The position numbers were made by a program, and so were the translations under genes. Below, one piece after another: positions 1-8,719 of a stretch of DNA of 64,000 nucleotides (within the stretch, counting starts at the first letter, position 1; every line of letters starts with the position of its first letter). The notes under the pieces were generated by a model. It was not told the DNA's origin. It made no database searches and was given only the letters and a program-made list of their open reading frames with translations. Source of the stretch: Prolixibacteraceae bacterium (GTDB lineage Bacteria > Bacteroidota > Bacteroidia > Bacteroidales > Prolixibacteraceae); contig JAONJW010000004.1 of NCBI GenBank assembly GCA_028377305.1, forward strand, positions 16,020 to 80,019. The letters are read 5' to 3'.

Positions 1-2345
1 GGTGGAAGAGGCATCGAGTAAAGTAGGCTTTTTGAATCTTTACGATAATACTCTAACGATCCATCAACAAAACCATTGAACAAGGCAAATTCCAATGCAA
101 AGTCATAACTCGTATTCACCTCCCACTTTAGGTCTTCGTTTCCAACTGTACTCCAGATAAGTCCCGGACTCGTCCCATTAGGATTGGTACCATATAGTGC
201 CTGTGAAGCATAGAAAGCAGAAGAAGAAGTTCCTAGTCTATCGTTTCCTACTTCACCTATTGATGCTCGCAGCTTTAAATTGTCAACCCAATCTACTTCT
301 TGCATAAAATTCTCTTCTTTGATTCTCCAAGATGCACCTACTGAGTAGAAACCACCCCAACGATTCTTTTTATGGAAAACAGAAGAACCATCATAACGAT
401 AAGATCCTGAGAAGTAGTAACGGTCTTTATAATTATACTCTAACCGTCCCAAATAACTCTCTATGCGCTTCTTGTCTGTATAACCATTCAGATTGGTAGG
501 AGTCACAAATTGTGCCAACTCATAAATCCCTTGAGCAATCACCTGTGTTTTGCTCGATGAGATACGCTCGTAGTCATATTTATAGCTCTCATGCCCTACC
601 ATCAAATTGAAAGAGTGTCCAGCATCAAATGCCTTCTCATATTTCAATAATTGGTTGGCATTGATGGTGGTACTAGTGTACCTATTATCCGCAAAACGTC
701 CTGAAGGAGCACCATCTCCTACTATCGTATTCTCAAAATATTGGTACTTATAGTTTCTTACATCAATACCCACATTACTGCTAAAAGTTAAACCCTCCAT
801 CAACTTGATATCTACATTAAAACGATCGCTAATGGTATTGGTCTTTACCTCCTGATTGTTGAAGTTCATTTCTGCAATAACATGACGACCCGGACTAGCT
901 GCCGATGGACGTGAATTGATTCCATATTCCGCATATCCGCCTCCAATATCATACTGCTTTTGACCATTGGCATCCAAGATGTACTTATTGGTGCCTGGTT
1001 CTACTAGATACACAGGATATATAGATCCTACATTTCTAGCAAAACTAAATGGGTTATTATAACTTGAGTTTCCTGTACCCACACTAAACTTTGAATTACT
1101 AGAGGTAAAGGCTACATTATTACTAATTTTAAGCCAATCATTTACCTTAAAATCAGATGATAATCTTGAATTAAAACGTTTATATCCTGTATTCACGATA
1201 TACCCCTCTTCATCCAAATAACCTACAGACAAAAAGTGAGCACCCTTCTCTCCACTAGTAGAAACATTTGCTGAATAGCTTTGACGCTTACCTGTTTGCT
1301 CCAATGGCTTGAACCAATCTAAATCCGGAGTAATCACTCTTGCTTCAGGATTAACTGTCCCATCTGCCATCATTATTTGGTCGTTGGCAACATTAAACGG
1401 GTTATATCTTAACTTCCCATAAATACCATTCACAGCAAAAGCTTTTGCTTTAACAGGATCAATGGCACTCCCATCTGGAGTTAGCAATTCGGGCTTAGCA
1501 TCCGCAGGATTTTGATATAATAATGAATTGTAATATGACTCGGTAGACAACTCATAATAATCTCTTGCTCCCACCTTCTCATACTGTGGAATTGCACGGG
1601 AAACCACACCATATAATGCTTTAACATTCACCACGGTCTTTTTCCCCTTCTTACCTTTCTTTGTGGTGATCAAAACCACACCATTGGCTGCTCTTGATCC
1701 ATACAGTGCTGCTGAAGAAGCATCTTTCAGAATCGTCATCGATGCAATATCTTCTGGATTAATATCCGAGAGCGTTCCACTATAAGGTACTCCATCAACC
1801 ACATATAGTGGATTAGAATCTCCATTCAGTGACCCAAAACCTCGAATACGGATGGTAGGTGCAGAGCCCGGCTGTCCTGAAGCTGTTGTAACCTGAACCC
1901 CTGTAGTTGAACCCTCTAACGCTTGACTAACACTAGTCAAAGGGCGTGTTTCTAACTTCTCGGCACCCAACACACTTGCCGATCCAGTAAAACTAGCTTT
2001 CTTAGCTGTACCATATGCGACAACCATCACTTCATCAACATTTACAGCTTCAGATTGTAGCTTAATATCTAAAGAAAGCTTATCTCCGATGATCACTTCC
2101 TTAGTTTCTAACCCAATAAAAGAAAAAACCAAGCTCTTTGCTTCCGAAGGAACTTTCAAATTAAACCGACCATCAAAATCGGTCACCGTTCCGATAGACG
2201 TACCTTTCACAATGACAGACGCCCCCGGTATGGTGGCTCCATCTTCTGCAGAGGTCACCACTCCTGAAAGGACTCGTGACTGTGCTTTTGATTCCAATAG
2301 TCCGATGGTAAAAAGGACTACGAACATTAACAATAATCGTTTCAT
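1..2345 (-). CDS. SusC/RagA-family TonB-linked outer membrane transporter (C-terminus beyond window)
   Basis: This is the N-terminal 781 residues of an outer-membrane TonB-dependent transporter that imports oligosaccharides or peptides together with a SusD-type lipoprotein. The start is the ATG at 2345 and the frame stays open to the left edge. A signal peptide covers residues 1-22. Residues about 27-97 form a carboxypeptidase-regulatory-like domain (GASVIVKGT, TVTDFDGRFNL). The plug follows with the SusC signature VDEVMVVAYG (104-112), IRIRGFGS (165-172) and PLYVVDGVPY (179-188). The last visible residues, near SLEYYRKDSKSLL, resemble barrel sequence of SusC proteins. The SusD partner would lie off the left edge. 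The substrate cannot be told from the sequence. The family call is very secure. Confidence 0.95.
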   Translation of the reverse strand, partial: MKRLLLMFVVLFTIGLLESKAQSRVLSGVVTSAEDGATIPGASVIVKGTSIGTVTDFDGRFNLKVPSEAKSLVFSFIGLETKEVIIGDKLSLDIKLQSEAVNVDEVMVVAYGTAKKASFTGSASVLGAEKLETRPLTSVSQALEGSTTGVQVTTASGQPGSAPTIRIRGFGSLNGDSNPLYVVDGVPYSGTLSDINPEDIASMTILKDASSAALYGSRAANGVVLITTKKGKKGKKTVVNVKALYGVVSRAIPQYEKVGARDYYELSTESYYNSLLYQNPADAKPELLTPDGSAIDPVKAKAFAVNGIYGKLRYNPFNVANDQIMMADGTVNPEARVITPDLDWFKPLEQTGKRQSYSANVSTSGEKGAHFLSVGYLDEEGYIVNTGYKRFNSRLSSDFKVNDWLKISNNVAFTSSNSKFSVGTGNSSYNNPFSFARNVGSIYPVYLVEPGTNKYILDANGQKQYDIGGGYAEYGINSRPSAASPGRHVIAEMNFNNQEVKTNTISDRFNVDIKLMEGLTFSSNVGIDVRNYKYQYFENTIVGDGAPSGRFADNRYTSTTINANQLLKYEKAFDAGHSFNLMVGHESYKYDYERISSSKTQVIAQGIYELAQFVTPTNLNGYTDKKRIESYLGRLEYNYKDRYYFSGSYRYDGSSVFHKKNRWGGFYSVGASWRIKEENFMQEVDWVDNLKLRASIGEVGNDRLGTSSSAFYASQALYGTNPNGTSPGLIWSTVGNEDLKWEVNTSYDFALEFALFNGFVDGSLEYYRKDSKSLLYSMPLP

Positions 2346-2378
2346 AGATGCATCATATTTGATTTATAAATAGATAGT

Positions 2379-2386
2379 CAAACCTA
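2379..2386 (-). promoter_or_regulatory. Candidate -7 element for the SusC-like gene
   Basis: Reading the minus strand, TAGGTTTG matches the Bacteroidota -7 consensus TAnnTTTG and lies about 34 bases upstream of the start codon, which leaves a short leader. No clear TTTG -33 box is present at the usual 19-20 base distance, so the call rests on the -7 element alone. Confidence 0.45.
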
Positions 2387-2574
2387 ATTCGTCTTTGACA
2401 ACGAAAATGGATCCAATAAAAAGAGGAGTGGTACAGTTCTAACTATTGTTTGTTCCCTAAAATCAAACATCTATGAGATGTAATAAAATTGCACCATCTC
2501 CTCCGAATATCAAATAGATTGCTATAAAAAGAAAGTGTAGTACGAAGAAATTATAAGATACAAGTGTGTTATAC

Positions 2575-2682
2575 TTGAATAATTGTGATAAAAGAAGTAT
2601 CTTTCGATCACAACTAGAAAATGCCGATATATTTTCAAAATTGTACTATGAGCCTGGGTCTGCAAACCCAGGTTTTCTTTTA
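2575..2682 (+). ncRNA. Candidate small RNA between divergent genes
   Basis: TTG at 2575-2577 is followed after exactly 20 bases by TATCTTTC (2598-2605), close to the Bacteroidota promoter pattern TTTG-N19/20-TAnnTTTG. About 50 bases further on lies a good intrinsic terminator: arms CCTGGGT (2653-2659) and ACCCAGG (2666-2672), a 6-base loop, then TTTTCTTTT. No coding frame lies between them and no plus-strand gene ends upstream, so the terminator has no other obvious client. The predicted transcript is about 70 nt. The last base of the -7 box deviates, so this remains a candidate. Confidence 0.35.
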
Positions 2683-3213
2683 TAATAGAATCTCACTACT
2701 TTAATAATCACTGAATTAACAACTTCAGCGATACCAATACCACATCAAAAAAATTATACATAAATCTCTGTTTGGATATATGAGAAAACACATTAGTTGA
2801 CTCAATTATAAAGTGTCATTTTTTATAGACGCCCTACAACCAAAACAAGACACAATAATCTCTTATTTAATAATAGTATGGGTATTTATTTCTTAAGGAA
2901 AGCTTAATGGAATATCTAAATTGGTTTAGATTTATAGTTTTAAAAGAATCTTATTCAGTTACTCACCAAAAAAGAGACATAAGCATTAATTATTAACATT
3001 ATTATTGCAATATATGATAATTTAATACAAAAAACCAAATAAAATGGCACTTTTTGCTCGCATCAAATATATTTTAACACAAATAAATATCTCTAAAACA
3101 TTTTATCCCCTCCATTGTTCCGTATAGTTGAGACTATCTGATTGAATTCAATGACGAAACAGACCAGAAGTCGATTCTTAATTTTAACTTAACACACAGA
3201 ATATATTCGCGTT

Positions 3214-4167
3214 ATGAATACAATATGTAAACTATTCAATATACAATTCCCCATCATACAAGGAGGAATGGTTTGGTGTTCCGGATGGAAACTAGCATCT
3301 GCAGTTTCAAATGCTGGAGGTCTGGGACTGCTTGGTGCTGGATCTATGCATCCAGAGATACTTCAAGAACACATTCATAAAATGAAAATAGCAACCAACA
3401 AACCATGGGGAGTTAATCTTCCACTACTTTATCCTGAATTAGATCGAATTATTGATATTATTATACATGAAAAGGTAAAAGTCGTGTTTACCTCAGCTGG
3501 TAGCCCCAGAAAATGGACGGCGAAACTAAAATCTCATGGGATTACAGTAGTACATGTAGTTTCTAGCTCTCTTTTTGCCCAAAAGTGCGAAGAGGCAGGG
3601 GTCGATGCAATAGTAGCGGAAGGATTTGAAGCAGGCGGACATAATGGACGAGAAGAGACAACCACACTCTCTCTGATTCCTCAAGTCAGACAAGCAACCA
3701 CCCTTCCTCTTATTGCTGCTGGTGGCATAGGATCTGGACAAGCATGGATGGCAGCACAGAACTTGGGAGCAGATGGAGTACAAATAGGATCTCTATTTGC
3801 TGTATCCAAAGAGTCGTCTGCACACACGGCTTTTAAAAAATCCGTATATGATGCCAAAGAGGGAGACACTAAGTTATCATTGAAGAAACTTGCTCCAGTA
3901 CGTTTATTAAACAATGAGTTCTATCAAATCATATCGAAGATGGAACAAGATGGAGACTCTTCTGATAAACTTCGAGAAGCACTTGGTAAAGGACGGGCTA
4001 AAAAGGGAATGTTCCTTGGTGAACTTGAGGAAGGAGAGCTGGAAATTGGACAAGTATCGGCAATGATCAAAGAGGAAAAAACTGTACCACAGATATTTAC
4101 AACACTTCTCAATGAGTATCAAACGGTAAAAAATGAGATCGAAAACAGCTCAAAATACCAATTTTAG
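3214..4167 (+). CDS. Nitronate monooxygenase / FabK-like flavoprotein
   Basis: A 317-residue FMN-dependent TIM-barrel protein of the 2-nitropropane dioxygenase family. Members either oxidise alkyl nitronates or, as FabK, reduce enoyl-ACP in fatty acid synthesis. The N-terminus PIIQGGMVWCSG and AGGLGLLGAGS (34-44) match the flavin-binding start of the family. GGHNG carries the conserved His143. GGIGSGQAWMAAQNLGADGVQIGS is the phosphate-binding region near the C-terminal third. Length is normal. The gene is monocistronic, followed by the promoter of the M16 pair. Motifs alone do not separate FabK from a nitronate monooxygenase. The N-terminal pattern leans slightly to FabK-like proteins. Confidence 0.85.
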   Translation: MNTICKLFNIQFPIIQGGMVWCSGWKLASAVSNAGGLGLLGAGSMHPEILQEHIHKMKIATNKPWGVNLPLLYPELDRIIDIIIHEKVKVVFTSAGSPRKWTAKLKSHGITVVHVVSSSLFAQKCEEAGVDAIVAEGFEAGGHNGREETTTLSLIPQVRQATTLPLIAAGGIGSGQAWMAAQNLGADGVQIGSLFAVSKESSAHTAFKKSVYDAKEGDTKLSLKKLAPVRLLNNEFYQIISKMEQDGDSSDKLREALGKGRAKKGMFLGELEEGELEIGQVSAMIKEEKTVPQIFTTLLNEYQTVKNEIENSSKYQF

Positions 4168-4186
4168 CTTCTTAATTTATTATCAT

Positions 4187-4194
4187 TACATTTG
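4187..4194 (+). promoter_or_regulatory. Candidate -7 element for the M16 peptidase pair
   Basis: TACATTTG fits the TAnnTTTG consensus and lies about 90 bases before the first peptidase gene. The leader just downstream contains a weak hairpin (CCTATAGAG paired with CTCTATGGG). Confidence 0.45.
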
Positions 4195-4285
4195 TCCTAT
4201 AGAGAGAAATATCACAACCTCTATGGGACTCCGTAATTGCAAGCCCTAGTAGGTCGTAACTCTCCAACTTCATTAATAAATAAAT

Positions 4286-5536
4286 ATGATCAAATATAAG
4301 AAACATACTCTAGACAATGGGCTTAGAGTTATTGTACACCAGGACAAGTCAACACCTTTTGCTGCATTGAATGTTCTGTATCGTGTCGGGGCAAAAGATG
4401 AGTCTTCGGACAAAACTGGCTTTGCTCACTTTTTTGAGCACCTGATGTTTGGAGGTTCTATTAATATTTCAGACTACGATCAAGAGCTACAGAATGTTGG
4501 AGGAAACAATAATGCATTTACCTCAAACGATATTACCAATTACTATCTAACCGTACCAGCTGAAAACATCGAAACCGGCTTCTGGTTAGAATCTGATAGA
4601 ATGCTATCGTTAGCATTCTCTAAAAAGAGTTTTGACACACAACAACAGGTTGTAATAGAAGAGTTCCGTCAAAACTACATCAATCAGCCATTTGGGGATA
4701 TATGGCACCTAATTCGCCAACAAGCCTATAAAGAACACCCTTATCAATGGCCAACCATAGGAAAAGAGATCAAACACATAGAAGAGGCTACCCTTGAAGA
4801 TGTCAAAGAGTTCTTCTTTCAACACTATGCTCCAAACAATGCCGTATTGGTTGCATCTGGAAATGTTGACTTCGACAATATTCTTGCTCTAGCGGAAAAA
4901 TGGTTCGGCCCCATCCCTCGTCGTGAGGTCAAACAACGCAACTATCCTACTGAATCGGCTCAAAAAGAGTTCAGAACACAGACGGTCCATCGTGATGTGC
5001 CAAACGATATGTTGATGTGGAGTTGGCATATGGAAGCAAAAAACACAGATAACTATCGCTGTGGTGATTTCACTTCCGACGTACTAGCATCTGGTAACTC
5101 TTCTCGATTCTATCAAAAATTGGTCATCGAAAAACAGCTATTTATTGATATCGATGCTTTTATCTCTGGTGAAGAAGATCCAGGACTATTCCTTATCATC
5201 GGAAAACCTGCGGATAATGTAGATCTTCAAGAAGCGAAGAAGGCGGTCTTCGAAGAGTTAGAACATCTTAAAAACGAAATGATCGACACCAAAGAGTTAG
5301 AAAAAATAAAAAATAAATTTGAAGCCAACTTACTATACTCTGAAAGCAGCTATCTAGATAAAGCAATGCAACTGGCTGCTTATGAGCTCGCAGGAGATGT
5401 CGATTTGATAAATACCCAAGTAGACAAATACAGAGCCATTACCACGAAGCAATTACAAGAGTTTGCACAAAAAACATTTGTCGACACCAATTGCAATGAA
5501 ATATTCTATTTAAGTAACGCAAAAAAAGAGTCGTAA
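4286..5536 (+). CDS. M16-family zinc metallopeptidase (catalytic subunit)
   Basis: A 416-residue pitrilysin-family protease that degrades peptides or processes short proteins, usually as one half of a clamshell with a second M16 protein. The inverted zinc motif HxxEH is intact as H48-F-F-E51-H52, and the third ligand lies in VVIEEFRQ (Glu125 or 126), the usual distance downstream. The following FNN/NAFTS segment is also typical. There is no signal peptide, so a cytoplasmic or unusually exported location is expected. It is separated from the next M16 gene by only three bases, so the two are almost certainly co-transcribed and act as a heterodimer. The substrate is unknown. Confidence 0.92.
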   Translation: MIKYKKHTLDNGLRVIVHQDKSTPFAALNVLYRVGAKDESSDKTGFAHFFEHLMFGGSINISDYDQELQNVGGNNNAFTSNDITNYYLTVPAENIETGFWLESDRMLSLAFSKKSFDTQQQVVIEEFRQNYINQPFGDIWHLIRQQAYKEHPYQWPTIGKEIKHIEEATLEDVKEFFFQHYAPNNAVLVASGNVDFDNILALAEKWFGPIPRREVKQRNYPTESAQKEFRTQTVHRDVPNDMLMWSWHMEAKNTDNYRCGDFTSDVLASGNSSRFYQKLVIEKQLFIDIDAFISGEEDPGLFLIIGKPADNVDLQEAKKAVFEELEHLKNEMIDTKELEKIKNKFEANLLYSESSYLDKAMQLAAYELAGDVDLINTQVDKYRAITTKQLQEFAQKTFVDTNCNEIFYLSNAKKES

Positions 5537-5539
5537 TAT

Positions 5540-6829
5540 ATGTCTGATTTTAGAACAAAAGCACCGATACATCATCCTGTAACACATATCGATCTACCGA
5601 AAGTCGATACTCTTAAATTGGATAACGGCTCCATTAGACACAACCTAAGGGCTGGCGAGCAAGACTTGGTAAAATTAGATATCATGTTTCATGCTGGGCT
5701 AAAAGCCGCGTCCAAACCGTTGCAATCTTCGATGACGGCAAAGATGTTGACCGAAGGGACCCAACAATTCACAGCCCAAAATCTAGCAGAACAGCTTGAC
5801 TACTATGGAGCATATCTTCATATTACTCCTGGCTACGACTATAGTGTCATGTCTTTTCTGACACTATCGAAACACCTAGATTCAATGCTACCCTACCTTA
5901 AGTCGGTAATACATGAGCCGGTGTTTCCAGAGAAGGAATTTGAAATACTAAAGACAAAACGTCAACACAAATTCCTTGAAGACAGTGAGAAAGTCAGTGT
6001 TATGGCACAACGACGCTTCTTCAGAAACCTAATGGGGCCTGACCACCCATATGCCCCTTTCGAAGACATCAAAGTCTACCAAAACATTCAAAGAGACGAT
6101 CTAATTGACTTCCATCAAACAAACTATCGTCCCAATGATCTAAACCTAATTGTTTGTGGACAAGCATCCGACAAGGCGCTTTATCAAATTGACAGCCTAA
6201 TTGGAGACTCCACATGGAAAACAAGTGATACTGCTCAAAACAAGAGTCAAGCATTCGAACCGGTCTATGGTACAGAATGGATCGAAAAGAAAGGCGCAAC
6301 CCAAAATGCCATTGCATTAGGTATACCGCTTCCAAACAAGATCAACGAAGACTACTTCAAACTAAGGGTAGTGATTACGGCGCTCGGAGGCTACTTTGGC
6401 TCCCGACTAAATATGAATATTAGAGAAGACAAAGGATACACCTATGGTATACGTGCATCCTACCTTTCTTTCCAAGCTGGAGGGGCAATGTTCATCTTCT
6501 CTGAAGTAGGATCACACGTATGTCAACCAGCCTATGAAGAGATCCAAAAAGAGATTACAAAGCTCAAAGAAGAGAAGATGTCTGAGAGCGAACTACATAT
6601 GGTACGCTCCTATATGATGAGCAAAATCATGAGTGAAGTAGATGGTCCTTTTGCTAGAGCCAATACACTAGAATCACTAATTGGTTTTGACCTAGACTGG
6701 GATCACTACAAGAAACTGATCCACACCGTTCAAACCATAACCCCAGAAGAGATTCAAGAAACAGCACAACGCTATTTTGATCAAAACAAACAGATCACTA
6801 TTATCGCAGGACAAGTTCCCAACATATAA
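5540..6829 (+). CDS. M16-family peptidase-like partner lacking the zinc motif
   Basis: A 429-residue M16 homolog. At the place where the zinc motif should occur, the sequence reads MTAKMLTEGTQQF, with no HxxEH, so it cannot bind catalytic zinc. It keeps the C-terminal substrate-binding signature GGYFGSRLNMNIREDKGYTYGIRASY, in which Arg and Tyr contact the peptide in the M16B group. This division of labour (one catalytic half, one substrate-gripping half) is known for mitochondrial processing peptidase and for bacterial M16B pairs. The neighbour at 4286 supplies the zinc site. Confidence 0.9.
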   Translation: MSDFRTKAPIHHPVTHIDLPKVDTLKLDNGSIRHNLRAGEQDLVKLDIMFHAGLKAASKPLQSSMTAKMLTEGTQQFTAQNLAEQLDYYGAYLHITPGYDYSVMSFLTLSKHLDSMLPYLKSVIHEPVFPEKEFEILKTKRQHKFLEDSEKVSVMAQRRFFRNLMGPDHPYAPFEDIKVYQNIQRDDLIDFHQTNYRPNDLNLIVCGQASDKALYQIDSLIGDSTWKTSDTAQNKSQAFEPVYGTEWIEKKGATQNAIALGIPLPNKINEDYFKLRVVITALGGYFGSRLNMNIREDKGYTYGIRASYLSFQAGGAMFIFSEVGSHVCQPAYEEIQKEITKLKEEKMSESELHMVRSYMMSKIMSEVDGPFARANTLESLIGFDLDWDHYKKLIHTVQTITPEEIQETAQRYFDQNKQITIIAGQVPNI

Positions 6830-6842
6830 GTAAAATAACCCA

Positions 6843-6890
6843 AACTCCCACCGAGAAACAACCATAAATAGTTATATCACGGTGGGAGTT
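6843..6890 (+). terminator. Long-loop inverted repeat after the M16 pair
   Basis: A perfect 11-bp arm pair, AACTCCCACCG (6843-6853) and CGGTGGGAGTT (6880-6890), brackets a 26-base loop just after the stop codon. The T-tract is poor, so it may stabilise the mRNA end rather than act as a strong terminator. Confidence 0.45.
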
Positions 6891-7477
6891 CTCCACAACC
6901 TGTTAATAACCTAGAATTAGGTCTTCACTCTACCACATATAATAAGACTATTATAGAGCTCCGATATTGAAAAAATAAAATAAAACACTATTGATCTAAC
7001 AACAATAACGCCTATTACTTACACTGAAGATTAGCCAACGAAATAATTTATCCCTCCCTTGTAGCTAGCATTTATCCTCAAAGATTAATTCTAAAAAAAC
7101 TAGATCACCATAAAACATCCCATAATTGCACAAATTAAACAATAACCACCTTATAAGGCAGAGGACATAAAATACAAAAAAACAGACCAACCAATCGATA
7201 TAACTCTCACTAGATCATCACTCCATTAGTCCCGATAATCTTCGTAACAAAACATCCTAACACCTTTGATTTTAGGCTCAGAATAAGTACCTTAGAAACA
7301 AGGTAATCAACACCATATAATATCGGGGGGCAGACAAAACTAATTTCGTACTCAAAGATCTCTCACAGAAAGAATAAACTGTCTTTCCTCGCAAGAGACA
7401 ACCCCTTCATAAGGGATTCATCACACTCAAGTAAGTACTTAACCCGTCTTTTAAGCATGGGATAGCCGTGGATTATC

Positions 7478-7532
7478 CATGGTTCATCCATCGATTTTAG
7501 ATTATCGATGGACAAACCATGGATGAACCATG
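7478..7532. repeat. Nested long palindrome, copy A
   Basis: Outer 13-bp arms CATGGTTCATCCA (7478-7490) and TGGATGAACCATG (7520-7532) enclose a second pair, CCATCGAT (7488-7495) and ATCGATGG (7504-7511). Partial copies of CCATGG flank it. A closely related core (CATGGTTCCTCCATCGATTT) lies inside the large palindrome at 54.9 kb, so this is a dispersed repeat family and not a chance hairpin. Confidence 0.7.
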
Positions 7533-7627
7533 CACATACCATGGACAAAGTACGAACCAAACACCTATCAACCCCTTATCAGCTCCTCTCTAAACACTTA
7601 CCGCTCGCCCATAAAGGTCCATTCACG

Positions 7628-7870
7628 ACGGTGTAAGAGGTAGTGTAAATTAAACTCTGTCTGTGTTATTTTTATGTAGTGTTCTAAATATACTGTTTTT
7701 AATTCCCTGTAAGTTCATTTTTGAAAGTTTTCTTCAGACGGTGTAAAATTAACTCTGTCTAGATTTTATTAAATTTAGAAGATATGAAAAGAGTTGATTT
7801 AGAAGAAGTAAGAGCTAGTGTAAATTAAACTCTCTCTGGTTTATTTTTAGTCACCATTTTAAATATACTA
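7628..7870 (+). repeat. Cluster of direct repeats resembling insertion-sequence ends
   Basis: A GTGTAAATTAAACTCTGTCT-like unit occurs three times in the same orientation: near 7642, near 7741 (GTGTAAAATTAACTCTGTCT) and near 7815 (CTCTCTGG variant). The first and third continue in parallel to TTCTAAATATACT or TTTTAAATATACT. After the second, an ATG at about 7783 opens a short frame MKRVDLEEVRAS, which resembles the start of an IS256-type transposase. A diverged version of this left end recurs at 56275-56360. I read the cluster as nested remnants of one IS family. That assignment is inferred. Confidence 0.5.
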
Positions 7871-8127
7871 AAAGTGGATATGCCATACCTCAAACGACTT
7901 AATTCGTGTAAGTAAATTATGAAGAACAAACCCCAACTATCATATTCAGGAAAACAAGATCTAAGGTGCCGGGTCTATTGTTCTTATATAAAAGAACATA
8001 TCATACTTCTAACAGATACTACATAAAACCACATATTAAACATTCTATTTATTTATAAACCTGCCACGATAACCAAACATAACATTCTAATAACAAGCAG
8101 GTTATTATATTGTATATATGAATTTAA

Positions 8128-8168
8128 ATTACTAATATTACTATAACTTAAAATTTAATATTAGTAAT
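8128..8168. promoter_or_regulatory. 13-bp inverted repeat directly before a lipoprotein start
   Basis: ATTACTAATATTA (8128-8140) and TAATATTAGTAAT (8156-8168) are perfect inverted copies with a 15-base loop. The right arm ends one base before the ATG at 8170. It could be an operator or a hairpin that occludes translation initiation. Nothing here decides between these. Confidence 0.5.
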
Positions 8169-8215
8169 AATGAAAAAACTAATCTTTTCACTTATTGTAT
8201 TAGGGAGGGGGTATA

Positions 8216-8719
8216 ATGTCTTGCCAACAAGAAGCAATAGAACCAATGAATCAATCAGTAAATGCAAGTGCTTTTGAGATCTTGCCTACTATTTCACAGA
8301 GCGAAGCACAAACAAAATTCGCTAAGATTCTTTCGAAAGCGGTGTACAATGATGAGACTGTAAGAAGCTTTATTCAAAAAGAAGCACTGAAACAGTTCGA
8401 TTGTGACTATGATATCCTTTATGGTAAAGTAAAGAATCAAGAAGTAAAAGAAGGACTTACTTTTAAACAAGCTCTAGATGTATATGCTGAAGATGTAAAC
8501 ACATTGGATCAAATCGAAAAAAGTGCTCCACTTATCAATATTCTTCTACCAAACCTAGAATTTGTAGGTGGAATGAGTGCAGAGAAGTGGGATATATTAG
8601 ACAATAATATTGGAGTGATTCCAGATATAGGAAATCTAAGTAACTCTGTTTTCAGCAATGGAGATTCGGTTAGTTATATTCCTCATAAAAGATCCCTATT
8701 TTTCCTGTGCTTATTGTAA
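8216..8719 (+). CDS. N-terminal fragment of the frameshifted lipoprotein
   Basis: This open frame of 167 residues begins with MSCQQEAIEP, the lipobox and mature N-terminus whose hydrophobic leader is in another frame from 8170. The sequence is acidic and mostly helical in character (SQSEAQTKFAKILSKAV, EALKQFDCDYDILYGKVK). I know of no function for it. Residues after about 160 (SLFFLCLL) are out of frame with the rest of the gene and are probably not native. It should be read together with the frame at 8707. Confidence 0.55.
   Translation: MSCQQEAIEPMNQSVNASAFEILPTISQSEAQTKFAKILSKAVYNDETVRSFIQKEALKQFDCDYDILYGKVKNQEVKEGLTFKQALDVYAEDVNTLDQIEKSAPLINILLPNLEFVGGMSAEKWDILDNNIGVIPDIGNLSNSVFSNGDSVSYIPHKRSLFFLCLL

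Larger units (their letters stand above)
2346..3213. other. Intergenic region between divergent SusC-like and flavoprotein genes
   Basis: About 870 bases without a credible gene. It holds the SusC-side promoter, the candidate small RNA and its terminator. The remainder is very AT-rich, with no repeat or tRNA-like fold that I could see. I did not find a convincing TAnnTTTG box directly in front of the gene at 3214. Confidence 0.6.
6830..8169. other. Repeat-rich intergenic region
   Basis: About 1.3 kb without an intact gene. It contains, in order, the hairpin after the M16 pair, some AT-rich unremarkable sequence, a nested long palindrome (7478-7532), a set of direct repeats that look like IS ends (7628-7870), and an inverted repeat abutting the next start codon (8128-8168). 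A minus-strand open frame at 7363-7560 is formed mostly by the palindrome and is probably not a gene. Confidence 0.6.

Noticed and set aside
2089..2373. Plus-strand frame of 94 codons opposite the SusC-like gene
   Set aside because: It lies on the opposite strand of the signal peptide and regulatory domain of a well-supported protein and has no family resemblance or promoter.
2653..2682. Terminator of the SusC-like gene
   Set aside because: The gene reads leftward and starts at 2345, so this hairpin lies upstream of it, and its T-tract is on the plus strand.
7363..7560. Minus-strand frame of 65 codons
   Set aside because: Most of it is the nested palindrome read as codons (repeated Met-Val, Trp-Ile-Ile-His-Gly), which explains the open frame without a gene.
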